Shown here piece after piece: positions 20,435-29,703 of a stretch of DNA of 64,000 nucleotides; the stretch's first letter is position 1, and each line of letters starts with the position of its first letter. The notes below the pieces were generated by a model. That model was not told the origin of the DNA, ran no database searches, and saw only the letters and a program-made list of their open reading frames with translations. This DNA comes from Anaerolineales bacterium (lineage in GTDB: Bacteria > Chloroflexota > Anaerolineae > Anaerolineales > Villigracilaceae), in contig JADLBX010000012.1 of the NCBI GenBank assembly GCA_020847435.1, forward strand, positions 62,001 to 126,000, given 5' to 3'. The position numbers and the translations under genes were made by a program.

Positions 20435-20467
20435 AAGCGCAGGAATTATTCAAGAGGAGAATGGCTC

Positions 20468-21046
20468 ATGGCTCAATATCAACTCATCATGCGGACGGGT
20501 CCCACCCCCGGCGCGGTCTTCGCTCTCGAAGGCGATCAAATGACCATTGGGCGCGATTCGTCCAACGAGATCACGATCAACGACGCGGAAGTGTCGCGCC
20601 GCCATGCGCGCTTGACCTTCCAGGGCGGCAAGTTTGTGCTGGAAGACCTCGGTTCGACCAACGGGACATTTGTGAACGGCCAGCGTTTGGCGGGGCCGCG
20701 CGTGCTGAAGGCGGGCGAAGTGGTTTCGTTCGGCGAACAGATCGTGCTGGTGTTCGAAGCCTCCACGTTCGACCCAGCCGCGACCGTCGCGTCGCCGCGC
20801 GCGACAGCCATACCGTCCGCGTCGCGACCCGTTGCGCCGCCTCCCCCAGCCACTTCCCAATACGCGGGGAGCGTCCCTGCCAGCCCCATGGTGGAAGCCG
20901 CGCCGGCGAAGAAATCGCCCGTCTTGCCCATTGCCATCGGAGTCGGCGTGTTGTTGTTCGTTTGTATTTGCGGCGGCATCCTCTGGTACATAGACAGCAA
21001 CTACCTGTGGTGCACGTTCTTCCCGTTCCTCGGCGGGTGCCCATAA
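20468..21046 (+). CDS. FHA-domain protein with C-terminal TM segment
   Basis: MTIGRDSSNEITINDAEVSRRHARL..LEDLGSTNGTFVNG; Pro/Ala linker then hydrophobic helix. Confidence 0.9.
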   Translation: MAQYQLIMRTGPTPGAVFALEGDQMTIGRDSSNEITINDAEVSRRHARLTFQGGKFVLEDLGSTNGTFVNGQRLAGPRVLKAGEVVSFGEQIVLVFEASTFDPAATVASPRATAIPSASRPVAPPPPATSQYAGSVPASPMVEAAPAKKSPVLPIAIGVGVLLFVCICGGILWYIDSNYLWCTFFPFLGGCP

Positions 21047-21062
21047 ACGCCATCGGCTTTTT

Positions 21063-21103
21063 AAGACTTCGGAAATCTCAAAGACTTCCGAAGTCTTTTT
21101 TTA
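21063..21103 (+). terminator. Rho-independent-like terminator
   Basis: AAGACTTCGGAA...TTCCGAAGTCTTTTTTT. Confidence 0.75.
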
Positions 21104-21164
21104 TTATTGCCAAAGACCTGTCTCTTGACTAGAATAGGGTCAACCTATTCGGAGAATATTTTCA

Positions 21165-22400
21165 ATGGATCAAGAAACCGCTTCGTCGCCCCGCTGGAGT
21201 TCGACCACCAAACTGCTCTTTGGCTTGGTGATCGTCGGCATCACGGCGTTTTTGTTGAGTCGCTTTTCCAACCTCATCCCGCCGCTGTTGATGATCTTCA
21301 TCCTCGCCTACCTGCTCCACCCGCTGACCGCCATCGTGTCGCGCGGATTAAAAATTTCGTGGAAAGCCTCGGTCAACCTGATCTTCGTCCTGATCTTGCT
21401 GATCCTCATCGGCTTGCTCACGCTGGGCGGCGTCGGTCTCGTCGGGCAGATCCAAAGCCTCGTCTCTTCGGTCCAGCAAATCGTCACAGACTTGCCAACC
21501 TACATCCAAACGTATTCGGGACGGGTGTTCGAACTCGGTCCGTTCAAACTGGATATGAACACGGTTGACCTGAACGAGATCAGCCAGCAATTGATTTCCT
21601 ACGTGCAACCGCTTCTCGGTCAGACGGGCAACCTGCTCAGCGCGGTGGCGGGCGGGGCGGCGCAGACGATCGGCTGGCTGTTCTTCATCCTGCTCGTTTC
21701 CTATTTCGTCATGGCAGAATCCAGCGGCTTGCAAGGCGATCTCATCAAAGTGAACCTGCCCGGCTACTCGGAGGACTTCCGCCGGCTGGGCAACGAACTC
21801 AGCCGCATCTGGAACGCGTTCCTGCGCGGGCAGATACTGATCTTCACGCTCGCCTTCGTGGTCTACACGATCCTCTTCTCATTGCTCGGCGTAAAATACG
21901 CCATCGGGCTGGCGTTCATGGCGGGGCTTGCAAAATTCCTGCCTTACATCGGTCCGTTCATCACCTCCGCAACCATCGCGCTGGTCACATACTTCCAGCC
22001 GTTCAAACTCTTCGACCTGCCGCCCCTGTTTTACACCGTCGGCGTGTTGGTCATCACCTCCGCCATTGACAGCGTCATAGACAACCTCATCACGCCGCGC
22101 ATCATGGCGCGCACGTTGAAGGTGCATCCCGCCGCGGTGTTGGTGACCGCACTGATCTTCGCCAACCTGCTCGGCATCATCGGCGTGGTCGTCGCCGCGC
22201 CGTTGCTTGCCACGGTCACATTGCTCGGGCGTTACATCACGCGCAAGATGTTCGACCTCGAACCATGGCCCCCCGATAAGGGCGACCACTACAACGATGC
22301 CGCCACCGACTGGCTGGCGCGCATCAAAAATTTCTTCACAACCCGATTTACAAAACATATAGAGTCGCCCAAGGAGAAGAACGATGAACAACAATCATAG
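21165..22400 (+). CDS. AI-2E family transporter (permease)
   Basis: Multi-TM protein; GLAFMAGLAKFLPYIGPFI and DNLITPRIMARTLKVHP typical. Confidence 0.88.
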   Translation: MDQETASSPRWSSTTKLLFGLVIVGITAFLLSRFSNLIPPLLMIFILAYLLHPLTAIVSRGLKISWKASVNLIFVLILLILIGLLTLGGVGLVGQIQSLVSSVQQIVTDLPTYIQTYSGRVFELGPFKLDMNTVDLNEISQQLISYVQPLLGQTGNLLSAVAGGAAQTIGWLFFILLVSYFVMAESSGLQGDLIKVNLPGYSEDFRRLGNELSRIWNAFLRGQILIFTLAFVVYTILFSLLGVKYAIGLAFMAGLAKFLPYIGPFITSATIALVTYFQPFKLFDLPPLFYTVGVLVITSAIDSVIDNLITPRIMARTLKVHPAAVLVTALIFANLLGIIGVVVAAPLLATVTLLGRYITRKMFDLEPWPPDKGDHYNDAATDWLARIKNFFTTRFTKHIESPKEKNDEQQS

Positions 22401-22566
22401 CGAACCCGTCACCGAAACGCTCGCCGAGACCGATAACTTCATGGCCTGGCGCGCCGAAGAACCCGACGGCGAGACCACCTATCACATCGAGCTCAACAAC
22501 GTCACCGTGCATTTCTTCGAAGAAGAGTGGCGCGAGTTCATGACGCTGGTGCGCGGCTTGAAATAA
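22384..22566 (+). CDS. Small conserved-looking hypothetical protein (60 aa)
   Basis: ORF overlapping the upstream gene end; preceded by AAGGAGAAG. Confidence 0.6.
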   Translation: MNNNHSEPVTETLAETDNFMAWRAEEPDGETTYHIELNNVTVHFFEEEWREFMTLVRGLK

Positions 22567-22583
22567 GATTTTCAATTATGCAG

Positions 22584-22643
22584 GTAGGGGCACAGCGAAA
22601 TGATCTGCCGTTAAAGTCCGACTACGACTCGCTGTGTCCCTAC
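22584..22643. repeat. GTAGGGGC-type REP-like palindrome (family B relative)
   Basis: GTAGGGGCACAGCGA...TCGCTGTGTCCCTAC. Confidence 0.85.
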
Positions 22644-22654
22644 AATCAAATGTC

Positions 22655-23650
22655 ATGACCCTCAACAACGCCATCACCGACGTGCGCGGCATCGAAGTGG
22701 GACACGCGCAAAACGACGACGCCCTCACCGGTTGCACGGTCATCCTCTGCCGCAAAGGCGCGGTCGCGGGCGTGGATGTGCGCGGCGGCGGACCCGGCAC
22801 GCGCGAAACCGACCTCCTGAACCCCGTCAACCTCGTCCAAAAAGTTCACGCCATCGTTTTAGCGGGCGGCTCCGCGTTCGGGCTCGACGCGGCGAGCGGC
22901 GTGATGAAATTTCTGGAAGAACAAAAAATCGGATTCAACACCGGCGCGGCGAAAGTGCCGATCGTCCCTTCGGCGATTCTCTACGATTTGAACCTCGGTC
23001 GCGCCGACGTGCGGCCTGACTCGGCAATGGGATACCTCGCGGCGTCCCAAGCCTCCTCCGCCCCGCCGAAAGAGGGCAACGTCGGCGCCGGGACCGGCGC
23101 GTCGGTCGGCAAAATGTTTGGAAACACCCTGGCGCTGAAAACCGGGCTCGGCACAACCAGCATAAACATCGGCGGAGGCGTGATCGTCGGCGCGCTGGTC
23201 GCGGTCAACGCGTTCGGCGACGTGGTTGACCCGAACAGCGGCGCGATCATCGCCGGTCTGCGCTCAGGCAAGATCGGTCCATTGCGCGTGGGCGGCAAGG
23301 AAAAATTTGCCGACACACTCTCCATGCTAAAAAAACCGCTGGGACGCGGACTCCTCGGTTTTGCCTCACGCGGAAATACGGTCATCGGCGTCGTGGCAAC
23401 CAACGCGAGTTTGACAAAAGCGCAGGCGACCAAAGTCGCGCAGATGGCGCACGATGGACTCGCGCGCACGATCCGCCCTGCCCACACCCTGCTCGACGGC
23501 GACACGCTTTTCGCCCTCTCCACCGGCACAAAAAAAGCCGACGTTTCCGCCATCGGCGCGTTCGCCGCCGAAGCGTTGGCAGAAGCGATCGTACGCGGGG
23601 CGCGCGCGGCAAAATCTGCGGGGGGATTGCCGGGGTTGAATATTGCGTAA
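22655..23650 (+). CDS. P1/DmpA-family peptidase (S58)
   Basis: NNAITDVRGIEVGHAQNDDALTGCTVILC; FGLDAASGVMKFLEE; NTVIGVVATNASLTKAQATK. Confidence 0.88.
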   Translation: MTLNNAITDVRGIEVGHAQNDDALTGCTVILCRKGAVAGVDVRGGGPGTRETDLLNPVNLVQKVHAIVLAGGSAFGLDAASGVMKFLEEQKIGFNTGAAKVPIVPSAILYDLNLGRADVRPDSAMGYLAASQASSAPPKEGNVGAGTGASVGKMFGNTLALKTGLGTTSINIGGGVIVGALVAVNAFGDVVDPNSGAIIAGLRSGKIGPLRVGGKEKFADTLSMLKKPLGRGLLGFASRGNTVIGVVATNASLTKAQATKVAQMAHDGLARTIRPAHTLLDGDTLFALSTGTKKADVSAIGAFAAEALAEAIVRGARAAKSAGGLPGLNIA

Positions 23651-23780
23651 TTCACCCCAGGCATCGTAACGCGACATGAATGTCGCTGTTGAGCAAGAAA
23701 CCTCTGTAAATAACAAGAGAGCAAAAAAAGAAAACGGCTTGCTGATCGCAAGCCGTTTCTTACGCAATACGCAATACGCA

Positions 23781-24164
23781 CTATTTCCTCTTCCCCTTCA
23801 ACTCATCTTTCAGAATCAACGTCAACACCACGCTGACAATGCTGACAACCAGCCCGCCGAGGAAGGCATTCCACCAGACGGGGTCGCTAATCGTCAGGAC
23901 AAGGCCGAACGATTGACCGATGACGCTCGTCAGCCAGAACATGATGGTATTGATGACCAGCGTGAACAAACCGAGCGTGAGGATGATCAGCGGGCAGGTC
24001 AGGATGCTGATGAGCGGTCTGACCAGCGCGTTCACTAGCCCGAAGATCAGCGCGAGCCAGATGATCGAACTGGATTTGCTTGCCAAGTCAATGCCCGGCA
24101 GAATTAAGACCGCCAGATAGAGAGCGACCGCATTGATCGCCCAACGCAGGATAAATTTTGTCAT
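23781..24164 (-). CDS. Phage holin family protein (4-TM, Mycobacterium-type holin-like)
   Basis: WALIFGLVNALVRPLISILTCPLIILTLGLFTLVINTIMFWL. Confidence 0.85.
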   Translation of the reverse strand: MTKFILRWAINAVALYLAVLILPGIDLASKSSSIIWLALIFGLVNALVRPLISILTCPLIILTLGLFTLVINTIMFWLTSVIGQSFGLVLTISDPVWWNAFLGGLVVSIVSVVLTLILKDELKGKRK

Positions 24165-24222
24165 GGGGTTCTCCTCTTGTTTTTTTCACCTCTTCATACG
24201 TGAGAAGAGGGTCAAGGTTGCG

Positions 24223-25182
24223 TCAGGCGCGCATCCAGATCAGCGTGCGGCGCGGACTGAAGCCCGCCGCGGCGACAGCCTCGGTCATTTCACCGCCGGG
24301 GAAGTCCAACATCAACGTGGAGTTGCGCGCGGCGCGGCGCGCGTGCAGGAGGAGTTGGGTGAGGGCTGGGGCTGAATCGCCGACCGCGGCAAAGAGCGAG
24401 CTGGAGCGTCCGCCATTTGGAAGCCACGTAAGCGCGCCGAGCAGGTCGTCGCCGCGCACCGCCGCCCACTGCTCGAGGTCGAAGTCCATGAAGAGGTTGG
24501 CGAGCCAAGCCCAAAATCCGGGGCGAAGCGTGTTGAAATTCCACGAGTGATACCAGGCGATCGAGTCGGGATAGCGACGACGAAGCCACTCCGCTTGTTG
24601 GTTCCAAAAGCGCGGGGAACGAGGAATAATCTGAATGGCAGAGTCGGCTTGAGCGCGTGGGGAATCCGAGTTTGAAATCCAGGATGTGCGCCGCGCGACT
24701 TCTGTAAACCCGAGGTCGCCGTAAAGTCTTACCGCACCGGGGTTATCCTCGCGGACGTGAAGCCAGACGGCGTCGGTTTTTTTGTCGCGGGCAGATTGGA
24801 GCGTGCGTTCGGTAAGGGCGCGCGCAATGCCCCGGCGGCGATAGTCGGGATGGGTCGCCACGTTGGCGATCAGGTGGATGCGCTTGCCCTTGTCGCGGAA
24901 TTGGATCAGGCTGGCGTTGCCGACGATGCGACCGTCCTCCTCCCAAACGAAGCCCATCAGCGGCAGGGATGTGGTCTCGGCGATGTGATTCGCCCAACGC
25001 AGGAATCCCTCGTCGCGCCCGGCGCGGCGCATATCGTTCACGTAACGCTGACCGTCGTTGTCCATCGTGTTCGAAAAACACAATTCGATCAGGTCCGCCA
25101 CAGTGGAAAGATCGCGCAAGACGTTGAGCGCGCGGATGTGCGGATGCTCTTTCGCTTTGACCGGCAGGGCGATGGTGGTCAT
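24223..25182 (-). CDS. GNAT-family N-acetyltransferase
   Basis: VATHPDYRRRGIARALTERTL...NPGAVRLYGDLGF. Confidence 0.85.
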   Translation of the reverse strand: MTTIALPVKAKEHPHIRALNVLRDLSTVADLIELCFSNTMDNDGQRYVNDMRRAGRDEGFLRWANHIAETTSLPLMGFVWEEDGRIVGNASLIQFRDKGKRIHLIANVATHPDYRRRGIARALTERTLQSARDKKTDAVWLHVREDNPGAVRLYGDLGFTEVARRTSWISNSDSPRAQADSAIQIIPRSPRFWNQQAEWLRRRYPDSIAWYHSWNFNTLRPGFWAWLANLFMDFDLEQWAAVRGDDLLGALTWLPNGGRSSSLFAAVGDSAPALTQLLLHARRAARNSTLMLDFPGGEMTEAVAAAGFSPRRTLIWMRA

Positions 25183-25235
25183 CGAGTCGAATTATAGTCC
25201 TGTTGTTGCGGTTTCGAGAAAAACGCCAAACAAAA

Positions 25236-26375
25236 TCACATCGAATTTAGGCAAACGGCAATCCGTTTGACGCCCTCTTCGATTTGCTCCGCTTCGTAAT
25301 AAACGAAACACAAGCGCATGAAATTTTTCATTTCGCTTTTGGAGGAAAACAACGCGCCGGGGCGAAAATCCACTTTGAAGTTGGACGCGCGCTTGCGGAG
25401 CTCGCTCACGTCCACCGCTTCGGGGAATTCCAGCCAGAAGAAATAGCCGCCGTGCGGGAGGATATATTTCGCTTGCGGCAGATGGCGATGCAACGCTTCA
25501 TCCATGACGGCGATCTGGTTCGCGTACCTCAGCCTGAGTTTGCCGATGTTGGCTTCCAACCCGCCCGACGCGACCGCGCCGCGCAGCGCCGCCGACGTGA
25601 ACGGATTCAACCCGCCGCCGCTGTCCATGAGTCCGCTATTGGCGAAACGATTGAGGATGTTGGCGTGCGCTTGCATCCATCCAAGGCGCAGACCGGGAGC
25701 GAGGATCTTCGAGAACGAGCCCAACGCAATGACGCGTTGCGAGTCAATGTACGCGCCGAATGATTTTGGCGGTTTCTCGCCTGAAGAGTGCAACAGTTGA
25801 TACGCCTCGTCCGCGACGATGATGAAGTTGTGCTTGATCGCAAGTTGCAGAATCTGTTCGCGGCGTTCCTGAGAGAGTGTATGTCCGCTTGGGTTTTGAA
25901 AAGTCGGAATGAGGTAGAGAAACTTCGGGGAAGCCGAGGCAAGCGTCCCTGCGAGCGAAGCGGGGACGAGTCCGTGTTCGTCGGTCTCGATGGGAATCAC
26001 ATTCAAATGATGGTCGGCAAATATCCGCAGCGCGAGAAAATAGGACGGCTCTTCGACGAGAATCGTGTCGCCCGCTTTGGTGAAGAGACTGCACAACAAG
26101 TCCAGCGCGTTTGAGATACCCGCCGTGATGAATAAATTTTCTGCGTGGACGGAAAACTCGTAACCCTTGCTCAAAGAATCAGCCAGCGCCGCGCGCAAGT
26201 AGCCGTCGCCTTGTTCCGTTCCGTATTGCAAAAAGGAATTTTCGTTTTGCGACAAGATTTTTTGCGCGGATGTGTGAATCAAGTCGAGTGGTAATAACGA
26301 AAGCGGCGGGTTGCCCAAGCCGAGGTCAATCACATCGGGCGGGATTTGCGTTTGGACGACGGGGAGCGGGTTCAT
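25236..26375 (-). CDS. PLP-dependent aminotransferase, MocR/2-aminoadipate-type class I/II
   Basis: YLIPTFQNPSGHTLSQERRE; ADEAYQLLH; ALGSFSKILAPGLRLGW. Confidence 0.9.
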   Translation of the reverse strand: MNPLPVVQTQIPPDVIDLGLGNPPLSLLPLDLIHTSAQKILSQNENSFLQYGTEQGDGYLRAALADSLSKGYEFSVHAENLFITAGISNALDLLCSLFTKAGDTILVEEPSYFLALRIFADHHLNVIPIETDEHGLVPASLAGTLASASPKFLYLIPTFQNPSGHTLSQERREQILQLAIKHNFIIVADEAYQLLHSSGEKPPKSFGAYIDSQRVIALGSFSKILAPGLRLGWMQAHANILNRFANSGLMDSGGGLNPFTSAALRGAVASGGLEANIGKLRLRYANQIAVMDEALHRHLPQAKYILPHGGYFFWLEFPEAVDVSELRKRASNFKVDFRPGALFSSKSEMKNFMRLCFVYYEAEQIEEGVKRIAVCLNSM

Positions 26376-26396
26376 GGGCGGAAGTATAATCGGAAT

Positions 26397-26978
26397 GTGC
26401 CATCGAAATTCGATCCGCAGAAACATCATCGTCGTTCGATCCGATTGCCAGGATATGATTATTCACAGGTAGGCGCGTACCATATGACGATCGTTACGTG
26501 GCAGAGAGAATCGTTATTTGGATTTGTGGAGAACGGGGAGATGAAATTGAATCAATTTGGCATGGTTGCTCTGCAACAATGGGAAAAACTGCCGAAACGA
26601 TTTCCAAACGTCGAGCTTGGCGCATACGTCATTATGCCGACGCATATGCACGGGATTATTGAAATCACGCCTCGTAGGGGCACGGCGGAAAATCAGATAA
26701 ACTTTGACGGAGAATCGTTCCGCCGTGCCCCTACGCATGAACAATTTCAAAAACCTGTGAAAGGTTCTATACCGACAATCATTCGTTCGTATAAATCGTC
26801 GGTTTCTTATCGAATCAATTTGATGCGAGTGACCGAGGGCGTTCCAGTTTGGCAGAGGAATTATTACGAACACATTATTCGCAACGAGAAAGATTTACAA
26901 AACAAAACCGATTACATCGAATCCAACCCCATGTTGTGGGATGATGATGAAAATAATCCCAAAAATGTGAAACCGTAG
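26397..26978 (+). mobile_element. Second RAYT/REP-associated transposase (HUH-Y1), GTG start assumed
   Basis: MPTHMHGIIEI (HUH), VPVWQRNYYEHIIRNEKDL (catalytic Tyr region), YIESNPMLW. Confidence 0.85.
26674..26734. repeat. Family-B REP-like palindrome inside the RAYT gene
   Basis: GTAGGGGCACGGCGGAA...TTCCGCCGTGCCCCTAC, perfect 17-nt arms. Confidence 0.92.
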
Positions 26979-27138
26979 GGGCACGGCGGGGAATCAGATA
27001 AATTTTGACAGTGATCGTTCCACCGACGTAGGGGCACGGCTGGAATCGGATAAATTTTGACAGTGATCGTTCCGCCGACGTAGGGGCACGGCGGGAATCG
27101 GATAAATTTTGACAGTGATCGTTCCGCCGTGCCCCTAC
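26975..27138. repeat. Tandem array of three family-B REP-like units
   Basis: GTAGGGGCACGGC... starts at 26975, 27028, 27080 (period 53/52 bp); only the last unit has a complete right arm. Confidence 0.92.
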
Positions 27139-27156
27139 TGGCATATCATCCTTTGT

Positions 27157-27162
27157 TATAAT
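27157..27162 (+). promoter_or_regulatory. Putative -10 (TATAAT) for E1 gene, about 18 bp after the REP array
   Basis: TTGTTATAATCCC; no good -35, which would fall on the REP right arm. Confidence 0.45.
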
Positions 27163-27192
27163 CCCTCCAACGACATTCTTCAGGAGAAACAA

Positions 27193-29589
27193 ATGCCCAA
27201 AACGAAGGGTTCTGTTACTCTTCCCCTCGAGAAAGAAGAGATCGTCAAAGATTACCGCATCGCCTATCAGAGTCGGCAGGCTTCGCTTATCGGGCGGCGC
27301 GAGGTGTTGAGCGGCAAGGCGAAGTTCGGCATCTTTGGCGACGGCAAGGAGATCGTCAACCTCGCCATTGCGCGTCACTTCCGCAAAGGGGATTGGAGAT
27401 CGGGCTATTATCGCGACCAGACCTGGATGTTCATGCTGAACGTGATGAGCGTCCAGGAATTTTTTGCCCAGTTGTACGCGCACGCAGACGTGGTGCACGA
27501 ATCCAATACGGGCGGGCGCTCGATGAACGCGCATTTTGCGAACCGCTTCATAAACCCCGACGGTTCGTGGAAAAACCAAACGGAACTGTTCAACTCCGCC
27601 GCCGACGTTTCCCCCACCGGCTCGCAAATGCCGCGCACGGCTGGGCTGGCGTACGCCTCCGTTTTGTATCGCGGGCTCGCCGAACTCAAACCCTTCACAC
27701 AATTCTCGCACAACGGCGACGAAGTGGCATGGGCAAGCATCGGCAACGCCTCCGCCGCCGAGGGCATCTTTTGGGAAACGGTCAACGCCATCGGCGTTTT
27801 GAAAGCGCCCGCCATCATCACGATCTACGACGACGGCTACGGCATCTCGGTGCCAAACGAATATCAGGTGACAAAGAACAATGTGGGAGATTTGCTCGCC
27901 GGCTTCCAACGCAATGAAAATTCAAACGGCTATGACTTGTACCGCGTCAAAGCCTGGGATTACCCCGCGCTGATCGAGACGTTCCGCCAGGCGTCCGAAA
28001 CGGCGCGCGCCGAACACGTCCCCGCGCTGGTGCACGTCACCGAGGTCACACAGCCGCAAGGTCACAGCACGAGCGGCTCACACGAGCGCTATAAATCCGC
28101 CGAGCGTTTGAAGTTCGAAGAGGAATTCGACAGCCTCCGCAAGATGAAAACGTGGATGCTCGAAAGCAAGATCGCAACCGAAAAAGAATTCCAACAGTGG
28201 GAAAGCGAAGATCATGAAATTGTCGAAAACATCCGCAAGACGGCGTGGGACGCGTATTTGAATCCGATTCTCGATGAGCGCGGTCAGGTGGCGGATATAC
28301 TCGACGAGATCGCCGGCAGTTCGAATCACGCGTCGGCGTTGAATCAGATTCGGGAGCGGTTGGCAGCCGTCCCTGCGCCGCTGAGGCGTGACGTCCACAG
28401 CGCGGCGCACGAGGCGTTGAGAATCCTGCGCACCGAGGCGAATCCATCCAAGCAGATTTTGATCCAGTGGAAGACCGAACAGGACGCGGCGAATCGCGCG
28501 CGGTACAGTTCGCATCTTTACAACGGGACGGCTGTCTCAGTCCATGAAGTTTCTCCCGCCTATTCAGCCGCCTCGCCCACGCTGATGGGCTTCGAAATCG
28601 TCAACGCCGCGTTCGATGCGATGCTGGCGCGCGACCCGCGCGTGATCGCGTTCGGCGAGGATGTGGGTTTTCTCGGCGATGTAAACCAGGGGTTCAAAGG
28701 GATGCAGGAAAAATACGGCGCGTTGCGCGTGACCGACACGGGCATCCGCGAGGCGACGATCATGGGACAAGCGATCGGCATGGCGATGCGCGGCTTGCGT
28801 CCGATCTGCGAGATTCAATATCTCGATTACATTTTGTACGCGTTACAAGTGATGAGCGACGATCTCGCCACGTTGCATTGGCGCACGGTGGGCGGGCAAG
28901 CCGCGCCGGTGATCGTGCGTACGCGTGGTCATCGCTTGGAGGGCATCTGGCATTCGGGTTCGTTGATGGCGGGTTTGATTCATTTGGTGCGCGGAATGCA
29001 TGTGCTGGTGCCGCGCGATATGACTCGCGCCGCTGGTTTTTACAACACCTTGCTCAAAGCCAACGAGCCTGCGGTTGTGATCGAAGTGTTGAACGGCTAT
29101 CGCGTGAAAGAACGCCTGCCCGATAATATCGGCGAGTTCACCGTTCCGCTGGGCGTGCCTGAGATTCTCCGCAAAGGGATGGACGCGACCGTTGTCACCT
29201 ACGGCGCGTGCTGTCGAATTGTGATGGACGCGGCGGAGAAGTTATCGAAAGTCGGCGTCGAGGTCGAAGTTATGGACGTACAATCGCTTCTGCCGTTCGA
29301 TATTCATGGCAGGATCGTCGAGTCATTGAAGAAAACGAATCGCATTCTGTTCGTGGATGAGGATGTGCCCGGCGGCGCGTCCGCGTACATGATGCAGGAG
29401 GTGATCGAGAAGCAAGGCGGCTACTTCCATCTCGATTCGCCCGCGCGCACGCTGTCCAGTCAGGCGCATCGTCCCGCGTATGGTAGCGACGGCGATTATT
29501 GGAGCAAGCCGAATAGCGAGACAGTGTTCGATGCGGTGTACGAGATGATGAATGAGGTTGATCCAGAGTCATTTCCAAACATTCTTTAA
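27193..29589 (+). CDS. Fused alpha+beta E1 component of 2-oxoacid dehydrogenase complex (branched-chain/pyruvate-type)
   Basis: N-half with GDGKEIVNLAIARHFRKGDWRSGYYRDQTWM and GNASAAEGIFWETVNA; C-half FGEDVGFLGDVNQGFKGMQEKYG. Confidence 0.92.
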   Translation: MPKTKGSVTLPLEKEEIVKDYRIAYQSRQASLIGRREVLSGKAKFGIFGDGKEIVNLAIARHFRKGDWRSGYYRDQTWMFMLNVMSVQEFFAQLYAHADVVHESNTGGRSMNAHFANRFINPDGSWKNQTELFNSAADVSPTGSQMPRTAGLAYASVLYRGLAELKPFTQFSHNGDEVAWASIGNASAAEGIFWETVNAIGVLKAPAIITIYDDGYGISVPNEYQVTKNNVGDLLAGFQRNENSNGYDLYRVKAWDYPALIETFRQASETARAEHVPALVHVTEVTQPQGHSTSGSHERYKSAERLKFEEEFDSLRKMKTWMLESKIATEKEFQQWESEDHEIVENIRKTAWDAYLNPILDERGQVADILDEIAGSSNHASALNQIRERLAAVPAPLRRDVHSAAHEALRILRTEANPSKQILIQWKTEQDAANRARYSSHLYNGTAVSVHEVSPAYSAASPTLMGFEIVNAAFDAMLARDPRVIAFGEDVGFLGDVNQGFKGMQEKYGALRVTDTGIREATIMGQAIGMAMRGLRPICEIQYLDYILYALQVMSDDLATLHWRTVGGQAAPVIVRTRGHRLEGIWHSGSLMAGLIHLVRGMHVLVPRDMTRAAGFYNTLLKANEPAVVIEVLNGYRVKERLPDNIGEFTVPLGVPEILRKGMDATVVTYGACCRIVMDAAEKLSKVGVEVEVMDVQSLLPFDIHGRIVESLKKTNRILFVDEDVPGGASAYMMQEVIEKQGGYFHLDSPARTLSSQAHRPAYGSDGDYWSKPNSETVFDAVYEMMNEVDPESFPNIL

Positions 29590-29613
29590 ACACGAAGGAC
29601 ACGAAGAACACAA

Positions 29614-29692
29614 AGGAATTAACCGCAAAGTGCGCTATGGGCGCAAAGATTGAATGATTTTTTCTTACGGGCATAGCGTTCCTCGCGGTTCA
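29614..29692. repeat. AACCGCAAAG...CGCGGTT periodic inverted repeat between E1 and E2 genes
   Basis: ATTAACCGCAAAGTGCGC...GTTCCTCGCGGTTCAAAGG. Confidence 0.7.
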
Positions 29693-29703
29693 AAGGAGTT
29701 TTT

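Noticed and set aside
23781-24164. Holin-like protein considered as evidence of a prophage
   Set aside because: This 4-TM family is widespread in non-phage contexts and no other phage genes are nearby.
25936-25975. CGTCCCTGCGAGCGAAGCGGGGACG hairpin inside the aminotransferase gene, considered as another in-frame repeat
   Set aside because: Short arms with mismatches and the encoded peptide (VPASLAGTLASAS) looks like ordinary protein sequence; not enough evidence of insertion.
26975-27138. Possible CRISPR-like array (repeat with about 52-bp period)
   Set aside because: The whole unit including the would-be spacer is conserved between copies; it is a REP tandem array next to a RAYT, with no cas genes in the window.
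26875-27909. 344-aa minus-strand ORF overlapping the REP array
   Set aside because: Antisense to RAYT 3' end, REP array and E1; no recognisable motif and atypical composition.
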